Positions 14,315 to 22,588 of a stretch of 24,950 nucleotides of DNA are shown piece after piece. Origin of the DNA: Acidobacteria bacterium UBA2161 (GTDB lineage Bacteria > Acidobacteriota > Vicinamibacteria > Vicinamibacterales > UBA823); the NCBI GenBank assembly GCA_002328835.1, contig DCWN01000019.1, forward strand, positions 1 to 24,950, written 5' to 3'. Numbering within the stretch: the stretch's first letter is position 1; every line of letters starts with the position of its first letter. Both the position numbers and the translations under genes were made by a program. The notes under the pieces were generated by a model that was not told the origin of the DNA, searched no databases, and worked only from the letters and a program-made list of their open reading frames with translations.

Positions 14315-16556
14315 GGGCGATTCGGGGAGCGGCGGGGAGCTGCTGATCGAGATCGGCTGCGAGGAGATGCCCGCGGGCTGGCTGCCTCGGCTGACGCGCG
14401 ACCTCGCGCGGCACCTACAGCAGCGGCTCACGGAGGCCCGTGTCGCCGCCTCGGCGCCGAGCGCGTGCAGCACGGCCCGACGCCTCGTCGTCACGGCGGA
14501 GGGCGTCGCCGCGGGCCAGGAAGATCTCGAGGAACTGGTCACCGGGCCGCCCGTGTCGGCGGGCTACAAGCCCGACGGGACTCCGACCAAGGCCGCGGCG
14601 GGATTCGCGCGGAAGCACGGGGTCGAGGTCGCGGCGCTTGTCGAGGTCGACACGCCGAAGGGGCGCTACCTCGCACACCAGCGTCACGAGGCCGGGCTGC
14701 CGACGATCGAGGTGCTCCCGGCGGTGCTGGCCGCCACTCTGCGCGACCTCACGTTTCCGAAGCAGATGCAGTGGGATGCGCAGCTCGACGATGGCAAGGG
14801 CGAGCTACCGTTCGGTCGACCGATCCGATGGCTCGTGTTCCTGCTCGATGGCCGGATCGTCCCGTTCACGATCGGGCGGACCTCCGCGGCGGAGGGCGCA
14901 GACGTGGCGGTCGTCGAGGCGTCCAACGTGACCTTCGGGCATCGGTTCCTCGGGCCCGGCGCGGGCGAGCCGGTGACGGTGCACTCGATTGCGGACCATC
15001 GCGCGGCGCTCGCCGAACGGTACGTCGTGCTGGACCGCGCTGCGCGTCTCGAGAAGATCCGGAGCGCGCTCGTCGCGCGGGCCGAGGAGTGCGGTGGCGC
15101 CGTGGATCTCGCGTCACCGACGCTGGCAGCGCTCGTCGAGGAAGTCCCCGACCTGGTCGAATTTCCGATGGTTGTGGCCGGCGGGTTCGACGAAGCATTT
15201 CTCGAGCTGCCCGGTGAGGTCCTGGCCAGGACAATGATTCACCACCAGCACTTCTTCCCCGTGGCGGCCCGCCAGAACGGCCTGGCGCCGTCGTTTCTGG
15301 CCGTCACGAACACGGCGCCGGAGAACGCGGAGCGCGTCTCGCGAAACGCCGAGCGCGTGCTGGCCGCGCGCCTGCGCGATGCGAGGTTCTTCTGGGAGGC
15401 CGATCGCAAGGTGCCGCTCGAGTCACGGTTCGAGCGCCTGGCGACGGTGCTGTTCCACAAGCGCCTGGGCAGCTATCGCGAAAAGTCTGATCGGATGGAG
15501 GAACTGGCCGGCTGGATCGCGCGCGACGTCCTCGGTCGCGACGACGCGCGCGCAGACGCCCGGTCGGCGGCGCGTCTGGCCAAGGCCGATCTGGCTACCG
15601 AGATGGTCGGGGAATTCGCCGAACTGCAGGGCGTGATGGGCGGGATCTATGCGCGCGAGCAGCAGTTGCCCGAGCCGGTCTGGCAGGCGATCTACCACCA
15701 CTACCTGCCGGTGAGCCCGGAGCCCACCGCGGCTCCGGCCAAGGCGGACCTTGGCGCCGGCGCTGTGACCTGGGCCGCGGTTGCGCTGGCCGACAAGCTC
15801 GACACGATCGTCGGCCTGTTCTGCGCGGGCGAGCGGCCGACCGGCTCACGTGACCCGTTCGGGCTGCGCCGCCAGGCGCACGGCGTGTTCAGGATCTTGA
15901 TCGACCTGCCCGAACTGACCGGCGTCACGGCACGGACCTCGTGCAGTGAACTGCTCGACGCGGCCGCGCGGCCGTTCGAGGCGTGGCGCACAGACGCCCA
16001 GCTTTCCGAGGCCGTGGTCGCCTTCATGCTCGAACGGCTCCAGTACGTGCTGGAGCAGCGTGGCCACGACATCCGGAACATTCGGGCCGTGACCGGTGCG
16101 GCGGGGGCCGCGGTGCGGCCGCTCGAGGCCAGGTGGAAGCTCGAGGTGCTACCGGAGTTCACCGAGTCGAGCGACTTCAAACAGCTCGCGGTGGCGTTCA
16201 AACGGGTTCGCAACATCGCGTGCGAGTTGTCGGATGCGGACCACGAGGCGGCCGAGGCGGCGGGGCCCGACCTCGGCACGGTGTTGACGGAGGATGCCGA
16301 GCGCGAGCTGGTGAAGGAAATCGAGGCCCGGCAACCGGTCATCGACGAGGTCATGGCGAGCAGCCAAGATTTTCGTCTGGGCTTCGCCGAGGCGGCGAAA
16401 TTCGGGCCTGCCGTCGATCGGTTCTTTACGGACGTCTTCGTCATGGTGGATGATCCGGTCGTTCGGACCGCCCGGCTCAGGCTGATGAAGCGGCTGGAGC
16501 GGTTGATTCTGCAGTTGGGGGACATCTCGGAGATCGTCGCGGACCCGGAAGGGTGA
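14307..16556 (+). CDS. glyS: Glycyl-tRNA synthetase, beta subunit
   Basis: The tRNA-binding subunit of the heterotetrameric enzyme. The product has 749 residues, longer than the usual ~690, with extra length scattered in loops. The N-terminus ELLIEIGCEEMPAG (11-24) is the family opening. RDPFGLRRQAHGVFRIL marks the HD-like middle domain. A C-terminal DALR-type anticodon-binding domain is seen in DFKQLAVAFKRVRNIACE. The start is ATG 14307, with GAGG at 14294-14297; ATG 14301 two codons earlier is equally in frame. The open frame extends far upstream into glyQ, but that part is out of family. It overlaps glyQ by 8 bases, and ppdK follows after 34 bases. Confidence 0.96.
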   Translation: MTRGDSGSGGELLIEIGCEEMPAGWLPRLTRDLARHLQQRLTEARVAASAPSACSTARRLVVTAEGVAAGQEDLEELVTGPPVSAGYKPDGTPTKAAAGFARKHGVEVAALVEVDTPKGRYLAHQRHEAGLPTIEVLPAVLAATLRDLTFPKQMQWDAQLDDGKGELPFGRPIRWLVFLLDGRIVPFTIGRTSAAEGADVAVVEASNVTFGHRFLGPGAGEPVTVHSIADHRAALAERYVVLDRAARLEKIRSALVARAEECGGAVDLASPTLAALVEEVPDLVEFPMVVAGGFDEAFLELPGEVLARTMIHHQHFFPVAARQNGLAPSFLAVTNTAPENAERVSRNAERVLAARLRDARFFWEADRKVPLESRFERLATVLFHKRLGSYREKSDRMEELAGWIARDVLGRDDARADARSAARLAKADLATEMVGEFAELQGVMGGIYAREQQLPEPVWQAIYHHYLPVSPEPTAAPAKADLGAGAVTWAAVALADKLDTIVGLFCAGERPTGSRDPFGLRRQAHGVFRILIDLPELTGVTARTSCSELLDAAARPFEAWRTDAQLSEAVVAFMLERLQYVLEQRGHDIRNIRAVTGAAGAAVRPLEARWKLEVLPEFTESSDFKQLAVAFKRVRNIACELSDADHEAAEAAGPDLGTVLTEDAERELVKEIEARQPVIDEVMASSQDFRLGFAEAAKFGPAVDRFFTDVFVMVDDPVVRTARLRLMKRLERLILQLGDISEIVADPEG

Positions 16557-16590
16557 GCCGTCGGCCGCGACACACCTAGGGACCAGGACA

Positions 16591-19398
16591 GTGGCGAAGA
16601 CGACCAGGAAGCGTTCGAGGGCAGAGGGCCGAGGCCGGGGGGCACGCACCCGGGCCGCTGCGCCGGCGACGCGCCGGACGAAGGCGAAGGGGCCCCAAGG
16701 GAAGAAGCACGTCTACTTCTTCGGCGGCGGCAAGGCCGAGGGGCATCGCGACTTGAAGGACGTGCTGGGTGGCAAGGGCGCCGGCCTCGCGGAGATGACC
16801 AATGCCGGCCTGCCAGTGCCGCCGGGGTTCACGATCGCGACCGACGTCTGCGGCGCGTACTACGCGCGGGGCGAAAAGGTCCCGGGGACCGTCGACCGCG
16901 AGATGATGCAGTATCTCGCACGGCTCGAGCGCGTCGCCGGCGCGCAACTCGGCTCGAGCGACAGCCCCCTGCTGGTGTCCGTCCGGTCCGGAGCGAAGTT
17001 CTCGATGCCCGGCATGATGGACACCATTCTGAACCTAGGATTGAACGACGAGGCGGTCGAGGGTCTGAAGCGCCGGACGAAGAACGGCCGCTTCGCCGCC
17101 GACAGCTACCGCCGCTTCATCCAGATGTTCGGGAACGTCGTTCTCGACATCCCCAAGGACACCTTCGACGCCGTGTTCGATCGGGTCAAACGGGAGAAGC
17201 GTGTCCGCCAGGATACGGCGCTCTCGGAGAAGGCGCTGCGGACGATCGTCGATCGGTACAAGCGGCTCGTGAAGCGGAAGACCGGCCGCAAGTTTCCGCA
17301 GGATCCGCATGAGCAGCTGCGAATGGCCCGCGACGCGGTGTTCCGCTCGTGGCACAACCCGCGGGCGACCGAGTACCGCCGCATCTACGACATTCCTGAA
17401 GACATCGGCACGGCCGTCAACGTGCAGCAGATGGTTTTCGGCAACACTGGCAACCGGTCGGCGACGGGCGTCGGGTTCACGCGTAATCCGGCGACCGGTA
17501 AGAAGGAGTTCTACGGCGAGTTCCTGATCAACGCGCAGGGCGAGGACGTCGTGGCGGGCATCCGGACACCGGAGCCGATCGCCGAGCTTCGACGGGTGCT
17601 GCCGCGTGCCTACACGCAACTTCGTGAGATCACCACTCGGCTCGAACGCCACTACCGCGATGTGCAGGACTTCGAGTTCACCATCGAGGACGAGCAGCTG
17701 TTCATGCTGCAGACCCGGAGCGGCAAGCGGACCGGCCATGCGGCGGTCGTCATCGCGACCGATCTGGTGGCCGAGAAGCGGATCTCGGCGAAGGAGGCGA
17801 TCGGCATCGTCGACCCGGAGTCTTTGACGCAGCTGCTGGCGCCGGTCTTCGATCCCAAGGCGTGGGCCGCGCTGCCGGTCGCCACGCGCGGCCTGCCGGC
17901 CTCGCCCGGCGCGGCGTCGGGGGAGGTCGTCTTTACGGCCGACGACGCGGTCGCCCGCTCCCGCGAGGGCCGGCCGGCGCTTCTGGTGCGCAAGGAAACG
18001 GCGCCAGATGACATCCACGGAATGTACGCGGCACAGGGCGTGCTGACGGCCACCGGGGGGATGACTTCTCACGCGGCCGTCGTCGGGCGGCAGATGGGGA
18101 AGCCGTCGGTCGTCGGAGCCGGCGAGTTGGAGATCGACGAGTCGAAGGGGCGTCTTCGGATCGGCCGGCACGAGGTGCGTGAGGGTGACTACCTGTCGTT
18201 CGATGGCCTGATCGGTGAAGTGAAGATTGGCCAGGCCGCGACGAAGCCGAGCGAGATTCTCCAGGTGCTCGCGGGCAAGCTCAAGGCGAAGCGGTCCGAT
18301 ATCTACCAGCGATTCGAGAAACTCCTCGGCTGGGCCGACGCGCATCGAACTCTGGGGGTCAGGGCGAACGCGGATCAACCCGACCAGGCCAAGATCGCCC
18401 TGGCGTTCGGCGCGGAGGGCATAGGCCTCTGTCGAACGGAGCATATGTTCTTCGGCGAGGGGCGGATTCCGATCGTCCAGCGGATGATCATGGCCGAGAC
18501 GGAGCGAAGCCGGCGCGCCGCGCTGAAGGAACTGTTGCCGTTCCAGCGCGAGGATTTCTACGGCGTCTTCAAGGCGATGAAGGGCCAGCCGGTCACGATC
18601 CGCCTGATCGACCCGCCGCTGCACGAGTTTCTGCCGAAACGCGAGGAACTGATGGTCGAGCTGGCCGTGGCGGAGGTGCGGGGTGAGAAGGGGAAAGCGA
18701 TCGAGGCCAAGCGCAAGGTGCTGCGGCGGGTCGAGCAACTCCACGAGTTCAACCCGATGCTCGGGCACCGCGGCGTCCGCCTCGGCATCACGTATCCCGA
18801 GATCACTGAGATGCAGACCCGGGCGATCATCCAGGCCGCGTGCCGGCTCGCCTCCGAGGGTGATGAGGTGATTCCGGAGATCATGATCCCCCTGGTCGGC
18901 GACGCCAGGGAGTTTCGTGACCAGAAGGCGATCGTGGATCGGGTGGCCGAGGAGACGATGGCCAAGGAGGCCCAGCGCGTGCGCTATCTCGTCGGCACGA
19001 TGATCGAGGTGCCCCGCGGCGCCCTCGTCGCCGGCGAGATCGCCGCCGAGGCCGAGTTCTTCTCTTTCGGCACGAACGATCTGACCCAGATGGGATACGG
19101 CTTCTCGCGCGACGACGCGGGCCGCTTCCTCCGCATCTATCAGGACCGCAAGATCATGGAACGCGATCCGTTTCAGTCGATCGACACGGTGGGGATCGGT
19201 GAGCTGGTGCAGATCGGCGTCGAGCGCGGCCGGCGAGCACGTCCGGATCTGAAGATTGGCATCTGCGGGGAGCACGGCGGCGACGCCGCCTCGGTGCACT
19301 TCTTCGCGGAGGTCGGCCTCGACTACGTGAGCGCGTCGCCCTATCGGATTCCGGTCGCGCGGCTGGCCGCCGCCCGGGCCGCGCTCGGGAAGGCGTGA
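16591..19398 (+). CDS. ppdK: Pyruvate, phosphate dikinase with a basic N-terminal extension
   Basis: Interconverts ATP + phosphate + pyruvate with AMP + pyrophosphate + phosphoenolpyruvate, serving glycolysis or gluconeogenesis in the cytoplasm. The product has 935 residues against about 875 for classical forms. The nucleotide-binding part begins at VYFFGGGKAEG (41-51). The swivelling phosphohistidine is His494 in TGGMTSHAAVV. The C-terminal PEP-binding barrel carries NPMLGHRGVRL (721-731) and the catalytic Cys892 in ICGEHGGD. Residues 1-39 hold 15 Lys/Arg and one acidic residue. The start GTG at 16591 is forced: there is no ATG, GTG or TTG between codon 1 and the folded domain. AGGG lies 9 bases before it. 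It is flanked by glyS and mutL in one tight run. A regulatory kinase/phosphatase gene (PDRP) is not seen here. Confidence 0.97.
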   Translation: MAKTTRKRSRAEGRGRGARTRAAAPATRRTKAKGPQGKKHVYFFGGGKAEGHRDLKDVLGGKGAGLAEMTNAGLPVPPGFTIATDVCGAYYARGEKVPGTVDREMMQYLARLERVAGAQLGSSDSPLLVSVRSGAKFSMPGMMDTILNLGLNDEAVEGLKRRTKNGRFAADSYRRFIQMFGNVVLDIPKDTFDAVFDRVKREKRVRQDTALSEKALRTIVDRYKRLVKRKTGRKFPQDPHEQLRMARDAVFRSWHNPRATEYRRIYDIPEDIGTAVNVQQMVFGNTGNRSATGVGFTRNPATGKKEFYGEFLINAQGEDVVAGIRTPEPIAELRRVLPRAYTQLREITTRLERHYRDVQDFEFTIEDEQLFMLQTRSGKRTGHAAVVIATDLVAEKRISAKEAIGIVDPESLTQLLAPVFDPKAWAALPVATRGLPASPGAASGEVVFTADDAVARSREGRPALLVRKETAPDDIHGMYAAQGVLTATGGMTSHAAVVGRQMGKPSVVGAGELEIDESKGRLRIGRHEVREGDYLSFDGLIGEVKIGQAATKPSEILQVLAGKLKAKRSDIYQRFEKLLGWADAHRTLGVRANADQPDQAKIALAFGAEGIGLCRTEHMFFGEGRIPIVQRMIMAETERSRRAALKELLPFQREDFYGVFKAMKGQPVTIRLIDPPLHEFLPKREELMVELAVAEVRGEKGKAIEAKRKVLRRVEQLHEFNPMLGHRGVRLGITYPEITEMQTRAIIQAACRLASEGDEVIPEIMIPLVGDAREFRDQKAIVDRVAEETMAKEAQRVRYLVGTMIEVPRGALVAGEIAAEAEFFSFGTNDLTQMGYGFSRDDAGRFLRIYQDRKIMERDPFQSIDTVGIGELVQIGVERGRRARPDLKIGICGEHGGDAASVHFFAEVGLDYVSASPYRIPVARLAAARAALGKA

Positions 19399-19443
19399 CG
19401 CGCCGGGCGCTTCGATCCGGCGGCCGTCATCCATCACCTCGCC

Positions 19444-21180
19444 ATGGCGAAAATCAACCGCCTGTCGACAGAGCTGGCCAGCCAGATCGCCGCGGGTGAG
19501 GTCGTCGAGCGGCCGGCCTCGGCGGTGAAGGAGCTCGTCGAGAACGCCCTGGATGCCGGCGCCAAGCGCATCGCCATCACGACCGAGCTGGGCGGCAAGA
19601 AGCTCATTCGTGTCGAGGACGACGGCGAGGGGATGACGGCTGACGACGCCGTCCTCGCGCTCGAGCGGCACGCCACGAGCAAGCTCGCGAGCGCAAGCGA
19701 CCTCAGCGCGATCCACACCCTGGGATTTCGCGGCGAGGCGCTGCCGAGCGTCGCGTCGGTCTGTCACCTCACCCTGCGGACGCGGGCCCGTGGGGAAGCG
19801 ACCGGGACGCTGATTGAGGTCAACGCCGGGGTCACGGCGTCGGTGCGCGAAACGGGTGCGCCCGAAGGGACGCAGATCGAGATCGCCGACCTCTTCTACA
19901 ACCTCCCGGCTCGCAGGAAGTTCCTGAAGTCGGATTCCGCCGAGTCGGCGCGTATCTCGAAACTCGTGACCCAGCTGGCGCTCGGGTATCCAGAGGTCGG
20001 ATTCAGCCTGACCAGCGCCGGACGCCAGGTGCTGCGGTGCGCGCCGGCCGAGAACTTCGCCGAGCGGTTCTATCAGCTCTACGGTGATCGTCCGGATCTG
20101 ATCGAGGTGCGGAAGGAGGCCGGCGGCCTCCGGGTCAGCGGGTACATCGCGGCGCTGGCCGAGCATGGCTCGACGGGGCCGGTCCGCGGGCCGCAGAACA
20201 TCTTCGTCAACCGCCGGATCGTGAAGGATCGGACGATCGCGCACGCCATCATCACCGCCTACAGCCGCGCGACGATCAAGGAACGCAGCCCCGAAGTCCA
20301 TCTCTTCATCGAGATGCCCGCCGACCGCGTCGACGTGAACGTGCACCCGATGAAGGCCGAGGTGCGGTTTCTCGAGCAGTCGCTGGTGCACGAGGTGCTC
20401 CGCCGGGCGCTCGGCGAGGCGCTCGGGGAGGGCGGGGCACCCGAACTGCAGTTCCAGGCGGTGGCGCCGCGGTCGGGCGAGCCACAGGCCCGGGCGATTC
20501 CCGGCGTGATGGCCGGGGCGTCGATTCCGAGCCGCTGGGCGCCCGTGACCGCGGCGTTCGTCCGGGAGCCGGCCGCGCCGGCACTCCAAACCGATACGGG
20601 CGTGAAGCCGATGATCGCGCTGGGGCAGTTTCGCGACACGTTCATCATCGCGGTCGACGACGAGGGGATCGTCGTGGTCGACCAGCACGTGGCGCACGAG
20701 CGTGTGCTGTTCGAGCGGGTGATGGAGCGCCTGGGTTCTGGCCGCCTGGAGAGCCAGCGTCTGCTCGAGCCGCTGTTGATCGAACTGTCGGCCGGCCAGC
20801 GCCAGGCGCTGGCCGCACACGTGGAGGCGTTGGACCGGCTTGGCTTCGAGGTCGAGGAGTTCGGCGGGGATGACGTGCGGGTCCGGGCCGTGCCGGCGCT
20901 GCTGGATCTGGCTGGCTGCGAGGCGACGATCCGTGCGCTGGCGGACGACCTCGACGGCTTCGACTCGGGGCAGCGCGTCGAGGAGGCGCTACGCCGGATC
21001 GCGGCGACCACGGCGTGCCACGCGGCGGTCAAAGCGAACGATGCCCTCACGCCGGACAAGATGCGGCACATCCTCGACGAGCTGGGTCGCACGGCGTACT
21101 CCACGGTCTGCCCCCACGGACGGCCGGTCCTGCTCCGTCTGGGACGGCACGAGATCGAGCGGAGCTTCGATCGGGCGTGA
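19444..21180 (+). CDS. mutL: MutL, mismatch repair protein of the endonuclease-bearing type
   Basis: MutL links MutS mismatch recognition to strand removal. The product has 578 residues. The GHKL ATPase domain shows the Glu/Asn helix in ELVENALDAG (30-39), DDGEGM (59-64) and GFRGEAL (94-100). After a Pro/Ala-rich linker (about 330-385), the C-terminal domain has DQHVAHERVLFE at 413-424, the DQHA-x2-E-x4-E metal-binding motif of nicking MutL proteins (Val for the fourth residue). ACHAAVK (524-530) and CPHGRP (556-561) complete the nuclease site. QRLLEP (438-443) lies where other MutLs carry the beta-clamp-binding motif. Mismatch repair here should therefore not need MutH. The start at ATG 19444 fits the family N-terminus; no strong ribosome site is visible. 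Confidence 0.96.
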   Translation: MAKINRLSTELASQIAAGEVVERPASAVKELVENALDAGAKRIAITTELGGKKLIRVEDDGEGMTADDAVLALERHATSKLASASDLSAIHTLGFRGEALPSVASVCHLTLRTRARGEATGTLIEVNAGVTASVRETGAPEGTQIEIADLFYNLPARRKFLKSDSAESARISKLVTQLALGYPEVGFSLTSAGRQVLRCAPAENFAERFYQLYGDRPDLIEVRKEAGGLRVSGYIAALAEHGSTGPVRGPQNIFVNRRIVKDRTIAHAIITAYSRATIKERSPEVHLFIEMPADRVDVNVHPMKAEVRFLEQSLVHEVLRRALGEALGEGGAPELQFQAVAPRSGEPQARAIPGVMAGASIPSRWAPVTAAFVREPAAPALQTDTGVKPMIALGQFRDTFIIAVDDEGIVVVDQHVAHERVLFERVMERLGSGRLESQRLLEPLLIELSAGQRQALAAHVEALDRLGFEVEEFGGDDVRVRAVPALLDLAGCEATIRALADDLDGFDSGQRVEEALRRIAATTACHAAVKANDALTPDKMRHILDELGRTAYSTVCPHGRPVLLRLGRHEIERSFDRA

Positions 21181-21193
21181 GGCCGGGGGACTG

Positions 21194-21367
21194 ATGCGCT
21201 GGACGGCGTACTACGCAGGGCGCTTCCTGCAGCTGCTGGGGATGTCGATCTTGCTGTTCGCGGTCGTCGATGCCGGGCCGCTCGGCCCGAGTCCACGAAC
21301 CTTCGCGGGCGGCGTCGCGGCGTTCATCGTCGGGTGGTTGCTCGTCCGGCCTGTCGCGAAGGGCTAG
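21194..21367 (+). CDS. Small two-helix membrane protein, function unknown
   Basis: A 57-residue protein starting 13 bases after mutL, with a GGGGGA ribosome site just before its ATG. Two hydrophobic stretches (about residues 11-27 and 37-52) should form a membrane hairpin. A short Gly/Pro loop joins them, and the ends are basic. The N-terminal pattern of aromatic and Arg residues followed by LQLLGM resembles small uncharacterised membrane proteins I have seen in Acidobacteria and other GC-rich phyla, but I cannot name a family. Its position suggests co-transcription with mutL, not a role in mismatch repair. Confidence 0.6.
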   Translation: MRWTAYYAGRFLQLLGMSILLFAVVDAGPLGPSPRTFAGGVAAFIVGWLLVRPVAKG

Positions 21368-21483
21368 CCGGAGACAGCCTCAACCGCCTGCACCCGTGCG
21401 CCCGGGTCCGCGACCGCACAGGCGTGCGCACAGCGGCCGGCGACGAACCGCTGTCGTATCAAGACATTAGCCTAGCGCCAGCC

Positions 21484-21498
21484 TGGCACTCTTCGTGC
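21484..21498 (+). promoter_or_regulatory. Sigma-54-like promoter before the HD-GYP regulator
   Basis: TGGCAC, five bases, then GTGC. The GG (21485-21486) and GC (21497-21498) doublets are spaced as at -25/-24 and -13/-12 of RpoN promoters, and 9 of 10 consensus bases match. The predicted start is near 21510. An AT-rich AAGAAT (21502-21507) could instead be a sigma-70 -10 element. No upstream activator site was identified. Confidence 0.4.
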
Positions 21499-21552
21499 GT
21501 TAAGAATCGGTCCGTGGATCGACCGATACCGGCGACCTCCGCCGACACTGCC

Positions 21553-22587
21553 ATGGCCGTGATACCGCAGGCGCACAAGATTCTTGTTGTTGACGACGAG
21601 CAGCTCATTTGCCATCTGACCTGCCGGTGGTTGGCCGCGGACGGCTACAAGTGCCGGATGGTCGGCAGTGGCGCCGCGGCGCTCGAGGCGCTCGAGGGTG
21701 AACACAGTGATCTGATGGTCGCTGACATGCTGATGCCGGGCATGTCCGGCATCGAGTTGCTGCGAACGGCGCGGACGAGCAAGCCCGATCTCGCGGTCAT
21801 CATGGTGACCGGCGTCGACGATCCGGAGATCGCGAACGAATGCCTGAAGCTCGGGGCGTACGGCTACGTCGTCAAGCCGCTCGAGCGGAACGAAATTCTC
21901 ATCAACGTGGCCAACGCCCTCGAACGGCGCCGGCTGACCCTCGAGAGCGCGACGTTCCAGCACCGACTGGAAGAGCAGGTGCGCGAGCGGACCGCGGACA
22001 TCCGCTGTCGCGAGGAGGAACTCTGCGAGCGTCTGGTCGGCGCGACCGAGTATCGCGACGAGACGACCGGCGCGCACGTGCGGCGGATCGGCCTCTACGC
22101 TGAAACCCTGGCGGAAGCGCTCGGGTGGGGTCTCGCGGCGATGGCGGATATCCGTCTCGCGGCGCCGATGCACGATGTGGGGAAGATCGCGATTCCGGAC
22201 GAGGTGCTGCTGAAGAAGGGATCGCTGACCTCCGCCGAATTCGACGTCGTCAAGCGACACACCACGATCGGCGCCGAGATGCTCTCCGGTTCCAGTGTGA
22301 GCGCCATCCAGATGGCCGAGTCGATCGCGCTCAGTCATCACGAACGGTGGGACGGAGGGGGTTACCCGCGGGGCCTTTCCGGGTCGGCGATTCCGGAGGC
22401 CGCCCAGGTGGTCGCCGTGCTCGACGTGTACGACGCGCTGATCCACGACCGAATCTACCGGCCGGCGCTGCCTGAGGGGGAAGCCCTGGCGATGCTTCGG
22501 GCGGAGCGCGGACGACACTTCGATCCGAGGATCTTCGACGCGTTCATCGCCATGCTTCCGGACCTGCGCGACATCGCCCGCTACTAG
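21553..22587 (+). CDS. Response regulator with HD-GYP output domain (cyclic-di-GMP phosphodiesterase type)
   Basis: A cytoplasmic two-component protein of 344 residues. The receiver domain (about 8-122) has the acidic pair Asp14/Asp15, phospho-acceptor Asp58 and Lys108. A charged helical, probably coiled-coil linker (about 125-160) leads to an HD-GYP domain (160-344). Metal and catalytic residues are present: His175 region (TTGAHVRR), His207-Asp208 with Lys211 (HDVGK), His236, His262-His263, GGYP at 269-272, and Asp291/Asp294. HD-GYP domains with this full set usually hydrolyse cyclic-di-GMP. The partner kinase is not in the window. The start at ATG 21553 precedes the receiver strand; GTG 21514, just after the predicted transcription start, would add 13 residues. 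Its stop codon is one base from that of rarA on the other strand. Confidence 0.92.
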   Translation: MAVIPQAHKILVVDDEQLICHLTCRWLAADGYKCRMVGSGAAALEALEGEHSDLMVADMLMPGMSGIELLRTARTSKPDLAVIMVTGVDDPEIANECLKLGAYGYVVKPLERNEILINVANALERRRLTLESATFQHRLEEQVRERTADIRCREEELCERLVGATEYRDETTGAHVRRIGLYAETLAEALGWGLAAMADIRLAAPMHDVGKIAIPDEVLLKKGSLTSAEFDVVKRHTTIGAEMLSGSSVSAIQMAESIALSHHERWDGGGYPRGLSGSAIPEAAQVVAVLDVYDALIHDRIYRPALPEGEALAMLRAERGRHFDPRIFDAFIAMLPDLRDIARY

Positions 22588-22588
22588 C

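Noticed and set aside
11585..14542. Long minus-strand frames at 11585-12571, 12496-13461 and 13334-14542
   Set aside because: Each lies opposite mgtE, recO or glyQ, whose identities are certain. The translations are Arg/His-rich without motifs.
17035..20820. A 1261-codon open frame on the minus strand opposite ppdK and mutL
   Set aside because: It is the antisense shadow of two firmly identified genes whose third codon positions are almost all G or C, which removes stop codons on the other strand. Its translation is rich in His, Arg, Asp and Leu with no recognisable domain, and it has no promoter or ribosome site.
21334..21552. Upstream extension of the HD-GYP regulator frame
   Set aside because: The extra 73 residues are low complexity, overlap the end of the small membrane protein gene and lie upstream of the predicted promoter.
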